A DNA stretch of 64,000 nt from Lachnospiraceae bacterium UBA5895 (GTDB lineage: Bacteria; Bacillota; Clostridia; Lachnospirales; Lachnospiraceae): the NCBI GenBank assembly GCA_002431915.1, contig DJEP01000022.1, positions 17,325 to 81,324 on the forward strand, in the 5' to 3' direction. Position numbers and translations under genes: made by a program. This document shows positions 17,066 to 25,992 of the stretch, in pieces; positions within the stretch are counted from its first letter, which is position 1; every line of letters starts with the position of its first letter. The notes beneath the pieces are model-generated. The model was given only the letters and a program-made list of their open reading frames with translations, made no database searches and had not been told where the DNA came from.

Positions 17066-18256
17066 TTGCTGGAAATTAAGACGAATGACGCGGATGTAGC
17101 TGCCAAGATCATCGTAGTCGGTGTAGGCGGCGCGGGTAACAACGCTGTAAATAGAATGGTAGATGAGAAAATTGACGGAGTGGATTTTATCGGTGTGAAT
17201 ACCGATAAGCAGGCATTACAGCTCTGCAAGGCTCCGAAACTGTTACAGATAGGTGAGAAGCTGACCAAGGGTCTTGGTGCGGGAGCCAAGCCTGAGATCG
17301 GTGAGAAGGCAGCCGAAGAGAGTGCGGAAGAGATCTCCGCAGCTCTTAAGGGCGCAGACATGGTATTTGTCACCTGTGGTATGGGCGGCGGTACCGGAAC
17401 CGGAGCTGCTCCGGTAGTGGCAAAGCTTGCAAAGGATATGGGCATCTTAACCGTTGGTGTGGTGACGAAGCCTTTCCGCTTTGAAGCAAAAGCCCGTATG
17501 GTGAATGCATTAAACGGTATCGAGCGTATCAAGGAACACGTGGATACCCTGATTGTAATACCCAATGATAAGCTGTTGGAGATCGTGGACAGACGTACCA
17601 CCATGCCCGAAGCGCTGAAGAAGGCGGACGAAGTACTCCAGCAGGCAGTACAGGGAATCACTGATCTGATCAATGTTCCCGCAGTCATCAATCTGGACTT
17701 TGCGGATGTACAGACTGTTATGAAGGACAAGGGTATCGCTCACATCGGTATCGGTGAAGGCAAGGGCGACGACAAGGCTATGGAAGCTGTCAAGATGGCA
17801 GTGGAGAGCCCTCTGTTAGAGACCACTATTTCCGGTGCTTCGCATGTCATTATCAATATCTCCGGAGATATTACCCTGGCAGATGCGTCCGACGCAGCAA
17901 GCTATGTACAGGAGCTGGCAGGCGACGATGTGAATATTATCTTCGGTGCTATGTACGATGAGTCCAAGTCCGATAGCTGTACGATTACCGTTATCGCTAC
18001 CGGTCTGGAAGATAAGGCAAACAATGCGGTACAGAGCCGCTTAGGTGGAGGCACTGCATTCAGACAGCCCGCTTCCCATATGACTCCGGCTTCTCTGAAG
18101 GGACTGCAGCCCACCGCGCCTGCGACACCCGGAGCACAGGGAGGACAGGCTTCGAGACCCGTGCAGCCCGTACCCGGCATTCATAAGCCAGCAGATATCA
18201 GAAGCTCCGTAGAAGAAAAATCTCTGAAGATTCCTGATTTCTTACAGAGAAAGTAA
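17066..18256 (+). CDS. ftsZ: Cell division protein FtsZ
   Basis: The 396-residue tubulin-like GTPase forms the Z ring. [15 protein letters not shown] opens the GTPase domain, the tubulin signature [10 protein letters not shown] lies near residues 107-116, and [11 protein letters not shown] marks the T7 region. The C-terminus has a Pro/Gln-rich linker and the conserved partner-binding tail KIPDFLQRK. The start is TTG at 17066, preceded by a perfect AAAGGAGG eight bases upstream; no ATG lies near. ftsA is absent from this cluster. A hairpin terminator follows. Confidence 0.98.
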   Translation: MLEIKTNDADVAAKIIVVGVGGAGNNAVNRMVDEKIDGVDFIGVNTDKQALQLCKAPKLLQIGEKLTKGLGAGAKPEIGEKAAEESAEEISAALKGADMVFVTCGMGGGTGTGAAPVVAKLAKDMGILTVGVVTKPFRFEAKARMVNALNGIERIKEHVDTLIVIPNDKLLEIVDRRTTMPEALKKADEVLQQAVQGITDLINVPAVINLDFADVQTVMKDKGIAHIGIGEGKGDDKAMEAVKMAVESPLLETTISGASHVIINISGDITLADASDAASYVQELAGDDVNIIFGAMYDESKSDSCTITVIATGLEDKANNAVQSRLGGGTAFRQPASHMTPASLKGLQPTAPATPGAQGGQASRPVQPVPGIHKPADIRSSVEEKSLKIPDFLQRK

Positions 18257-18290
18257 TACAGAACATAGAACCCGGAAAATAAAAGTAAGA

Positions 18291-18325
18291 AAGCCACAGC
18301 ACGGCAAATGTGTTGTGGCTTGTTT
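18291..18325. terminator. Bidirectional terminator between ftsZ and the flippase-like gene
   Basis: AAGCCACAGCAC (18291-18302) pairs with GTGTTGTGGCTT (18310-18321) with one wobble pair, followed by GTTTTG. Confidence 0.8.
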
Positions 18326-18338
18326 TGCGTTCAGAAAT

Positions 18339-19376
18339 TTATTTTTTCGATTTTCCGGAAGAAATGATTTTCTCTCCCATTACGAAGAAAGCACCGATCA
18401 CACAGGGCAGCAGCATGGTGGCAAAGCGGTAAAGAAGTACGGCAGACAGAGCTTTGGCTTCCGGCAGGAGGCGGCGGAACAGTAAGGTGAAGACGGCTTC
18501 TACGGATCCAATCCCCGCCGGAGTGGGAATGACCCCCGCCAGAGACTGGCTTAAGGAGGTCAGTGCAAAACATTGCAGGAAAGAAAACGGAAGATTCCCG
18601 GATCCTCCAAACAGGGAATTGCAAAATACCATCCAGGGAATGATATACCAGGTAGTGAATTTTAATAGATTACACAGGAACAGTCGAAGCAACAGAACCG
18701 GATCCCGTAACAGAGAGCGGCTTTCCGCCTGCAGCAGAGCCAGCTTATGTCCGGCACCGGTCAGCTTTTCCTCCCAGGAGGGATGTTTTCCCCGGAACCG
18801 GTTGGCCAGCAGATTACAGACCGTCTGCATCCAGGGTACGGTGGCGACCGCCAGGAGGACACCGGCAATCACACATACGCCCAAAAATCCAAGGAGAATA
18901 TAACTCTGATAATCCGGGAAGGAAGTATGTATGAATCTGTAAGTGATAAAAAACAGGATCAGACTATATACAGCCATGGAGACTTTGTGCACAATATATT
19001 GGAAAAAATATTTACCGGTGGCGTTGGGAACCGGTATTCCGGCCTTATTCAGATAATAAATTCCGGCAATGCCGGAGCCGCTGCCCAAAGTGGCTGTCTT
19101 GTAAAAGGAGCAATAAAAAGCATTGCAGAATCCCTGCCAGCCGGTGTATTCCGGGTGCGTTTTGTGTACGATCAGCCAGGTAATGTGTCCCTCACACAGG
19201 TGATAGAGGATCACACTGAGGAACAGGGCAAGAATGACCTGCGGGGAGACCTGGGCCAGCTCCGTGACCATATCACCCATAGAGTCTCTGAAGCTATAAT
19301 ACAGAATGCCCAGCAACAGACAGACAAACAGTAATTTCAACAGGAATTTTATAACTTTTCCGGAATCATGACGCAT
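18339..19376 (-). CDS. Flippase-like / lysylphosphatidylglycerol synthase TM-domain protein
   Basis: The 345-residue integral membrane protein has roughly eight hydrophobic segments and matches the LPG_synthase_TM (UPF0104, YbhN/AglD) family, with YKTATLGSGSGIAGIYYLNKAG and the late motif PTPAGIGSVEAVFT typical of it. Family members move or modify lipid-linked molecules; no catalytic acyltransferase domain is fused here, so lysyl transfer is not expected. AAGGAGG lies eight bases before the ATG. It is convergent with ftsZ and divergent from ftsH. Confidence 0.87.
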   Translation of the reverse strand: MRHDSGKVIKFLLKLLFVCLLLGILYYSFRDSMGDMVTELAQVSPQVILALFLSVILYHLCEGHITWLIVHKTHPEYTGWQGFCNAFYCSFYKTATLGSGSGIAGIYYLNKAGIPVPNATGKYFFQYIVHKVSMAVYSLILFFITYRFIHTSFPDYQSYILLGFLGVCVIAGVLLAVATVPWMQTVCNLLANRFRGKHPSWEEKLTGAGHKLALLQAESRSLLRDPVLLLRLFLCNLLKFTTWYIIPWMVFCNSLFGGSGNLPFSFLQCFALTSLSQSLAGVIPTPAGIGSVEAVFTLLFRRLLPEAKALSAVLLYRFATMLLPCVIGAFFVMGEKIISSGKSKK

Positions 19377-19507
19377 TGGTGCTTCCTCCTTTTCCAGTCT
19401 TATTGTCTCTCTTTTTGGAAAAAAGCGAAAGAAACAAAATCGGTGAAACGTAGCTTTTCTGGCGCATAAGTTTATTCTTTTTTTAGAATAAGGTAAGAGA
19501 ATAACTA

Positions 19508-19536
19508 TTGAATAAATGTCAGAAAATGTCTATGAT
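19508..19536 (+). promoter_or_regulatory. Sigma-A promoter of ftsH
   Basis: TTGAAT, 17-base spacer, TATGAT. A short palindrome TTATTCT...AGAATAA lies upstream near 19470-19490. Confidence 0.65.
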
Positions 19537-19589
19537 TGATTTATTACATTAAAACAAACTATATATAGAAAGTAAGGAAAGGAAAATGT

Positions 19590-21413
19590 ATGCAGGAAGT
19601 AAAACAACCGAATAAAAGACCGTTTATCTTTTACTATCTGATTGCTCTTGTGGCGATTATGCTGATCAACAGCCTGTTGATACCGCAGATCGCACAACGT
19701 GCGGTAAAAGAAGTGGATTACAACACTTTTATGCAGATGACATATGATAAACAGATCGACGAGGTACAGATTCAGGACAACCAGATCGTATTTACCGCAA
19801 AAAATGACAAGACGATCTATAAGACCGGTCTGATGGATGACCCGGACAGAACCCAGAGACTGTATGACAGCGGAGCACAGTTCTCCAGTGAGATCGTGGA
19901 AGAGGCTTCTCCAATCTTAAGCTTCCTGATCAGCTGGTTGTTGCCTTTGGTCATTATCATTGGTTTCGGACAGTTTATGTATCGCCAGATGGCGAAAAAG
20001 GTCGGTGGAGATTCCATGATGTTCGGCATGGGCGGCATGGGCAGGAGCAATGCCAAAGTCTATGTGAAATCTTCCAACGGCATCAAGTTCTCCGATGTGG
20101 CCGGTGAGGATGAAGCGAAAGAGAATCTGACAGAGATCGTGGAATACCTGCATGATCCCGATAAATATAAGGAGATCGGTGCCTCCATGCCAAAGGGTAT
20201 CCTGTTAGTAGGCCCTCCCGGAACCGGTAAGACGATGTTAGCCAAAGCAGTAGCCGGTGAAGCCAATGTGCCGTTCTTTTCCATGTCCGGTTCGGAATTC
20301 GTGGAGATGTTCGTAGGTATGGGTGCTTCCAAAGTACGGGATCTGTTCAAACAGGCAAAAGAGAAGGCTCCCTGTATCGTATTTATAGATGAGATTGATG
20401 CCATCGGTAAAAAGCGTGACGGCCAGATGGGTGGTAACGATGAGAGAGAACAGACACTGAACCAGCTGCTGACGGAGATGGATGGATTCGAAGGCAACAA
20501 CGGTGTTATCATTCTGGCTGCTACCAACCGGCCGGAGAGCCTGGATCCTGCGCTCTTACGTCCCGGTCGGTTTGACAGACGTGTGCCGGTAGAACTTCCC
20601 GACCTGAAGGGAAGAGAAGAGATCCTGAAGGTTCATGCCCGTAAGATCAAAGTGGCGGATAACGTTGACTTTAATAAGATCGCCCGTATGGCGTCCGGTG
20701 CTTCCGGTGCAGAGCTTGCCAATATCGTCAATGAGGCAGCACTTCGGGCAGTCAGAGACGGACGGAAGTTCGCAACCCAGGCGGATCTGGAAGAGAGTAT
20801 TGAAGTGGTCATTGCCGGTTATCAGAAAAAGAATGCCATTCTTACAGACAAAGAAAAGAGGATCGTGGCATACCATGAGATCGGACATGCACTGGTGGCA
20901 GCGAAACAGACCAATTCCGCACCGGTACAGAAGATCACCATTGTGCCCCGTACTTCCGGAGCGTTGGGATATACCATGCAGGTGGAAGAGGAAGGCAATC
21001 ATTATCTGATGAGCAAGGAAGAGATGGAGAACAAGATCGCAACACTGACCGGAGGACGTGCCGCAGAAGAGATCGCCTTCGGATCCGTGACCACAGGAGC
21101 TTCCAATGACATCGAGCAGGCAACCAAGCTTGCAAGAGGTATGATCACCCGTTACGGTATGAGCAAAGATTTCGACATGGTAGCCATGGAGACTGTGACG
21201 AACCAGTATCTGGGCGGCGATGCTTCCCTGACCTGTTCCATGGAGACCCAGACCGCTATTGATAAGGAAGTCGTGGAACTGGTGAAGAAACAGCATGAGA
21301 AGGCAGGACAGATTCTGCTGGAGAATCGTGCAAAACTGGATGAACTGTCCCAGTACTTATATGAAAAAGAAACCATTACCGGAGAAGAATTCATGAAGAT
21401 TTTAAATGCATGA
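19590..21413 (+). CDS. ftsH: ATP-dependent zinc metalloprotease FtsH
   Basis: The 607-residue membrane-bound AAA protease degrades misfolded membrane proteins and regulators. Two N-terminal membrane segments flank an external region (about 13-33 and 107-131). Walker A GPPGTGKTMLAKA is near residue 208, Walker B CIVFIDEIDAIG and the second region of homology ATNRPESLDPALLRPGRFD follow, and the zinc site HEIGH lies near residue 429. The start has AAGGAAAGG upstream. It is transcribed from its own promoter and closed by a strong terminator. Confidence 0.98.
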   Translation: MQEVKQPNKRPFIFYYLIALVAIMLINSLLIPQIAQRAVKEVDYNTFMQMTYDKQIDEVQIQDNQIVFTAKNDKTIYKTGLMDDPDRTQRLYDSGAQFSSEIVEEASPILSFLISWLLPLVIIIGFGQFMYRQMAKKVGGDSMMFGMGGMGRSNAKVYVKSSNGIKFSDVAGEDEAKENLTEIVEYLHDPDKYKEIGASMPKGILLVGPPGTGKTMLAKAVAGEANVPFFSMSGSEFVEMFVGMGASKVRDLFKQAKEKAPCIVFIDEIDAIGKKRDGQMGGNDEREQTLNQLLTEMDGFEGNNGVIILAATNRPESLDPALLRPGRFDRRVPVELPDLKGREEILKVHARKIKVADNVDFNKIARMASGASGAELANIVNEAALRAVRDGRKFATQADLEESIEVVIAGYQKKNAILTDKEKRIVAYHEIGHALVAAKQTNSAPVQKITIVPRTSGALGYTMQVEEEGNHYLMSKEEMENKIATLTGGRAAEEIAFGSVTTGASNDIEQATKLARGMITRYGMSKDFDMVAMETVTNQYLGGDASLTCSMETQTAIDKEVVELVKKQHEKAGQILLENRAKLDELSQYLYEKETITGEEFMKILNA

Positions 21414-21430
21414 CGGTAGGGAAATAAAAG

Positions 21431-21460
21431 CGGAATCGGCATTTGTGCCGGTTCCGTTTT
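21431..21460 (+). terminator. Intrinsic terminator of ftsH
   Basis: CGGAATCGGCA pairs with TGCCGGTTCCG (one wobble) followed by TTTT. Coding sequence of the next, truncated gene resumes only eight bases later. Confidence 0.85.
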
Positions 21461-21467
21461 GCGTTAA

Positions 21468-23342
21468 GAAAATCAGTATCTGTATGGAAACTGCTACCGG
21501 GATGAGGAGACCTCCTCTGCACATTTGTGGAAGGAATCAGACGGCAGTGCACTGGATATCACACCGCAGAAGTGGCAGGAACCTATGGATATGGATGGAT
21601 ACCGGTTCTATGATACACCGCAGTCTGTAACACTGACAGAGGACGGTCTGCTGGTGGGACTTTCTTATTTTTCTTTGGATGTATTGCTGGCACAGGACGG
21701 AAGTCTGGTGAGCAGTCAGGAGAGCGACAGCCTGACCGACAGCGGCAGCCTGTCAGATAACAGGTGGGTCAGCGCTGTGGGAGACATTCTGTATCTGGCA
21801 CAGGCGGATGAACAGGGGAGCGTGAACGGACTGTTGCAGATGCAGCTGGATGGAAATAATGGGGCAAAATTGAAGGAAGTGCTTCCTTTTTCCCAGGACA
21901 GTTACAGTTCCACTTATTTCAGTGTACTGGAGGACGGCACGGTCTATGCGGCAGACGCAGATGGATTCTTCCGCTGTGATGCCGGGGATTCCAACTGGCA
22001 GAAGCTGTTGGAAGGAATCGACACCGGTTTTTCCCTGACGGATCTGTGGTGCCGGGATATGGTGGCACTGTCGGACGGCAGTGTGTATGCGTGGTTTGGA
22101 AGTGACAGCGGGGATCGGATCATGATTTACCGTTATGACCCCGATGCGGTGACAGAGGTTACCGAGGAACTGACCCTGTATATGGTAGAGGAGAGCTTTT
22201 TTGTACAGCAGGCAGCGGTGCAGTATCACAAGCAACATCCGGAGGTGCTGATTCATGTGAATTCGGCAATCTCTCTAACGGATAAATACAGCGGAAATGC
22301 TGATTATCAGCAGGTATATCAGGATCTGAACACATCCCTGACCTCCGGCAAGGGTCCGGATCTCATGGTGATGGATCATCTGAAGCTGGACACTTATGCC
22401 TCCAAGGGATTGCTGCTGGATCTACAGGAGGTATTACAGCCCATGGAAGAGGACGGAACCCTGCTTTCCAATATTACCACTGCCTATGAAGAGGAAAACG
22501 GCGTAAGATACGCAGTACCGTTACAGTTCAGCCTGCTGCTGGCCGTCGGCAGGGATATGCAGCCGGAGGAGATGAGCAGCATGGACGCTATTGCAAAGGC
22601 GGTATCCGGAAAGACAGAGAGTTATATGGGAGACCGTACCTGCGGGGAACTGGTGGAAGAGTTCTATCCCCTGATCGCGGATGATATTTTACAGAACCGT
22701 CAGGTAAACCGCGAGATCCTGCGCCCCTGGCTGGAAGACTTAAAGACCATCGGGGACAACTGTGGTATTCTTCCTTCCAGAAAGGAAGGCCGGGCAGCAA
22801 ATATCTGGGATCTGGGATCGAACGTGAAGCTGGTATTAGAGGAAACAGACGGCTTTAATCAGGCAATGACTCCTTATGCTGTGGCAGATCTTTTGAATGC
22901 CAATGTGGTATCCATGGAAAATGCTTTTTATCCCAAGATGGTCATTGGAATCAACAGCCGGAGTGAACATGTGGAGACCGCAAAGGATTTCCTGCGGTTT
23001 GCCCTGTCTGAGGAATTGCAGAGCGTGGATACTTATGAGGGATTCCCGGTCAACGCGAAAGCACTGGAGATGCAGGCAGCAGCAGATCGCAGCATGGCGG
23101 AAGCCTACACCACCTATGATATCGATGGCACCAGCGCGGAATTTGCCATCAAATCCTACTCTGAGGAGACAGCAAATCATCTGATCGATCTGTGCAAGAC
23201 CGCAACCCTGTGTCTCAAGGAAGACACCCAGATCGAGACCTCCCTGACCGAGAGCCTGCAGGCATACCTCCAGGGTCAGACCACCGTGGAAGAAGCCATG
23301 GATGCCGTGGAAGGAAGTTTGAAGATGTATCTGGCGGAGTAG
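21468..23342 (+). pseudogene. 5'-truncated extracellular solute-binding protein gene
   Basis: The frame is open from 21468 to the stop at 23340-23342 and reads like protein throughout, but it has no start codon with a ribosome site, no signal peptide and no promoter. The first possible start is a TTG at 21525, and protein-like sequence (YLYGNCYRDEETSS) continues upstream of it to the ftsH terminator. About 200 residues of beta-propeller-like sequence (SLTDLWCRDMVALSDGSVYAW) are followed by a family 1 solute-binding domain (EVLIHVNSAISL, GKGPDLMVMDHLKLDTYASKGLLLDL). Intact relatives are lipoproteins of sugar or peptide ABC transporters. The absence of stops or frameshifts points to a recent deletion. 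Expression by readthrough from ftsH would not give an exported product. Confidence 0.75.
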
Positions 23343-23387
23343 TGCTCCGTCTGGCGTTCTCCGGTCGATTTTCCACAGGAAAGTAAC

Positions 23388-23416
23388 TTGTAAACATAGG
23401 ACAAAGCCGCTATAAT
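23388..23416 (+). promoter_or_regulatory. Promoter of a 19-codon gene (first of two related promoters)
   Basis: TTGTAA, 17-base spacer, TATAAT. About 50 bases around it resemble 24712-24765 closely, sharing CTTGTAAACAT, AAAGCC and CTATAATTTTA. Confidence 0.75.
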
Positions 23417-23435
23417 TTTAGGCATAGGAAAGGCG

Positions 23436-23495
23436 GTGGAGAGATTTGCGCAGTCCTTTGAACGGATGATAGAGGCAGCATTGGGAGAAGCCTGA
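23436..23495 (+). CDS. Putative 19-residue small protein
   Basis: GTG start at 23436, product VERFAQSFERMIEAALGEA, an amphipathic helix. It has a consensus promoter 20 bases upstream, AGGAAAGG before the start, and a hairpin overlapping its stop (23483-23507). That makes a complete minimal transcription unit. I do not recognise the family. It could also be a truncated remnant of a longer gene or a small RNA; translation is not proven. Confidence 0.5.
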   Translation: MERFAQSFERMIEAALGEA

Positions 23496-23512
23496 CAGGC
23501 TTCTTCCAAAAT
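23483..23512 (+). terminator. Terminator overlapping the end of the 19-codon gene
   Basis: GGGAGAAGCC pairs with GGCTTCTTCC around a five-base loop (one mismatch), followed by an A/T-rich run. Confidence 0.6.
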
Positions 23513-23543
23513 AAATTTTCAACGTAAGTGCATCATTTTGAAT

Positions 23544-24653
23544 TTATTCCCGCAACAACCAATCTGCAACATCATAGATTTCAATACCTTCGTGGCTATA
23601 TTTTGGATGTCTCGTTCTGGCAATGATCAGTTTCGGATAGGCATCCCGAATCTGAAGAAGTGGGGACACTTCCCGTTCAAAGGTCTCCTGTGCGGAAATG
23701 TTATCACTCACCTGTATATAAATTTTTTCACTGCCTCTTTGGGCTACAAAATCAATTTCTTTCTGATACAGTTTTCCAACATAAACATCATAACCGCGGC
23801 GAAGCAGCTCGATACAAACGATATTTTCATAAACTCTGCCATAATCCATATTTCGGCTGCCGAGAATTGCGTATCGAATACCGCTGTCACAGAGATAAAA
23901 TTTTTCCGAGTTTTCAAGATATTTCTTTCCACGAATGTCATAACGCTTGATATCGTAAAACACAAAAGCGCTACAAAGATATTTAATATATCTACCAATT
24001 GTTACATGATTGGTTGGAGTATCATTTGCCGTTAACAGCTGACTGACTTTATTTGGAGAGGTTAGGTTACTGATATTGTCCATGAGGAACTCACTAAGTC
24101 TTTGCAAAACCAAGGTATCAGGGAGGGCATATTTCTGTACCAGATCCCTGGTAACAATAGTTTCATAGACCTCTTTGATATAATTTGTCCGGTCTATCTC
24201 TGCTTTGTAAGCATAAGAACCGGCGAGCCCACCTTTTATAGAATAATCATCAAAAAGTTTGTCCTTATCCTGAATATCCTCGTTGAATTTACAGTACTCC
24301 TGAAAGCTAAATGGAAATACATGAACTTCGATGTATCGTCCGGTAAAAAGGGTTGCCAGTTCTGCGCTTAGCAGGAATGCATTGGAGCCTGTTACATAGA
24401 TATCATATTTGCCCTTTGCGTAAAGACTATTAATTGCCAACTCGAATTTGGGACACATCTGCACTTCATCCACGAAAAGGTAATTGGTCTTTCCGTCCTG
24501 ATAACGTTCTTCTACGTAGGTGTGCAATGCGTGGTATTCTTTGACTTCTTCATATGCCAGGTCCATAAAATCAATAAAAATAATATTGATATCCGGAGTT
24601 CCATTCAATTCGATCATCCTATTAAGATACTTTTCTCTCGTAATTGTTTTCAA
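23544..24653 (-). pseudogene. AAA_14/DUF4143 ATPase lacking its P-loop
   Basis: The 369-residue product matches archaeal-type AAA_14 + DUF4143 proteins (NYLFVDEVQMC as Walker B, YDIYVTGSNAFLLS as sensor, C-terminal DUF4143 with nuclease-like KEIDFVAQRGSEKIYIQV). The N-terminus MKTITREKYLNRMIELNGTPDI is followed directly by NIIFIDFMDL, whereas relatives have about 30-40 residues between them that carry the Walker A GxRRSGKS loop. So an in-frame internal deletion has removed ATP binding and the protein is probably inactive. The start proposed is TTG at 24651-24653; an upstream ATG at 24738 lies in the promoter-like repeat. Its bases are more AT-rich than the core genes. Confidence 0.7.
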
Positions 24654-24730
24654 ACAGTCACCCACTTTCAAAATCGTAAATTTTTTAATTTTTTGAAATC
24701 GCAAAGAATTATATTTCATAGGAAAGCGGC

Positions 24731-24759
24731 TTGTAAACATGGAATAAAGCCTCTATAAT
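24731..24759 (+). promoter_or_regulatory. Promoter of the 72-residue protein gene (second related promoter)
   Basis: TTGTAA, 17-base spacer, TATAAT, with flanks similar to the promoter at 23388. The two copies bracket the minus-strand ATPase remnant. Confidence 0.75.
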
Positions 24760-24821
24760 TTTAAACATAAATATAAAGAAGCCGAAGAGACATACAGAGG
24801 AGTACGAGGGGGGGAAGTGTG

Positions 24822-25040
24822 ATGGGATTATTTTCTAAGAGAACCGAAAAGAAAACTTACGACCGGAGCAGTCAGAAGCCCGTCATCAAAGCCAGCATCT
24901 GCAACGGCGAACAGATGGCAGGTTTTAGGAATATCCATACGGGAAAATTTGAAGAAGTTATGCTGATCCGCGGAGCGGAGGATCTCGAGGCATTTACGAC
25001 GATGTATGGGATTGAGGGAGAGATTACAAAGGAATATTGA
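24822..25040 (+). CDS. Small conserved hypothetical protein (72 aa)
   Basis: The product starts MGLFSKRTEKKTYD, contains a basic N-terminus, SICNGEQMAGFRNIHTGKFEEVMLIR and ends YGIEGEITKEY. Similar short proteins are common in Clostridia, where they sometimes carry misleading enzyme names; I do not assign a function. ATG at 24822 follows a purine-rich GAGGGGGGGAAG; a GTG just before it is an alternative. It is driven by the promoter at 24731-24759 and lies 49 bases before the next gene. Confidence 0.75.
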   Translation: MGLFSKRTEKKTYDRSSQKPVIKASICNGEQMAGFRNIHTGKFEEVMLIRGAEDLEAFTTMYGIEGEITKEY

Positions 25041-25089
25041 GGAAATGGTAAGGACAGGTATTCTGTAGTGGCTGATGGAGGTTGGATAA

Positions 25090-25650
25090 ATGTATAAAGA
25101 AGCACGTATTGATATTTCTATTGACAGTGTAAAATATGAGCAAATTTTGAACAATATATGCTTTAAGGCACCGGTGGAGATTGGGGTCGAGATTGCAGTA
25201 TATATGATTTTATTCGGATTGCTTGAAGATACGAATATGGTTGTGGTTGATGTAAATACTATGTGGAGGTCAAAGGCTGGAGTTTATTCTAATGCCTCAG
25301 ATAAAAATGCACTTGGTGCAGTACCAGATCTGGTTATTGTGAATAAGTCATTCGATTTTAGGGGATCAAATGATAATAGAGCTTATGGATTTATCGAGGT
25401 AAAATCATTGGCTTGTACTGATGCTAAAGAAGATAATGAAATGAAATCTCATAAAAATAATACTAACAATTTACTTTGGACAAACGGTGTGATTTGGAAG
25501 TATTATAGTGCGTTGGCTTCCGAAAAGAACTGGCACATTGATTTACGTAGTGAGAAAATGAAAGATAATTCCATACATATTGATAGTTTGAAATACGGTG
25601 AATTGTTATATAAATTAAAACAGATAGAATGGGAGAATATAGGCAGATAA
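25090..25650 (+). CDS. Hypothetical protein with a PD-(D/E)XK-like motif
   Basis: The 186-residue cytoplasmic protein is of a family I do not recognise. AVPDLVIVNKSF (Asp80) followed about 20 residues later by GFIEVKSLA (Glu103, Lys105) fits the PD-(D/E)XK nuclease core; Glu30 and Glu34 in a preceding helix could supply the fourth residue. Similar cores occur in restriction enzymes and Card1/Can2-type effectors, but also in non-catalytic proteins. GGAGG lies eight bases before the ATG, so it is a genuine gene. It is AT-rich relative to the chromosome core, and no methylase partner is adjacent. Confidence 0.6.
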   Translation: MYKEARIDISIDSVKYEQILNNICFKAPVEIGVEIAVYMILFGLLEDTNMVVVDVNTMWRSKAGVYSNASDKNALGAVPDLVIVNKSFDFRGSNDNRAYGFIEVKSLACTDAKEDNEMKSHKNNTNNLLWTNGVIWKYYSALASEKNWHIDLRSEKMKDNSIHIDSLKYGELLYKLKQIEWENIGR

Positions 25651-25842
25651 TGCCTATCCATATGTTTTGATGCAGTTCAGAGGCATGAGGAACGTCAGTT
25701 GTTGATTACAGTGGATCTGACTGCTTTAAACACGCCGCTTCAGAGGCGTAAGGATGGAGCCCAGGAAGCAGCAAAGATCCGCTATGACAGATTACTTCAG
25801 TATCTGATAAACCATCATGAAAAGAATGATCAACAGACCTAA
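25651..25842 (+). pseudogene. Fragment of an unrecognised protein-coding gene
   Basis: Directly after the stop of the preceding gene the same frame stays open for about 63 codons and reads as plausible protein (VQRHEERQLLITVDLTALN, then AAKIRYDRLLQYLINHHEKN), with no start codon or ribosome site. Its base composition is more GC-rich than the preceding gene. It is probably the 3' remnant of a lost gene. Confidence 0.35.
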
Positions 25843-25992
25843 AAATACCTTGACAAGTTTCTGGTACGTCGTTGTCGCGGAATTTGTGAGCGGGTTCCGT
25901 TTGCCATTTTTATTTTTCGAGTAGATCCATCCGCTGATGTCTGTGAGAAGCGGAAGAACAGCTATAGATCGTAGAGAAAACAGGATAGAAGC

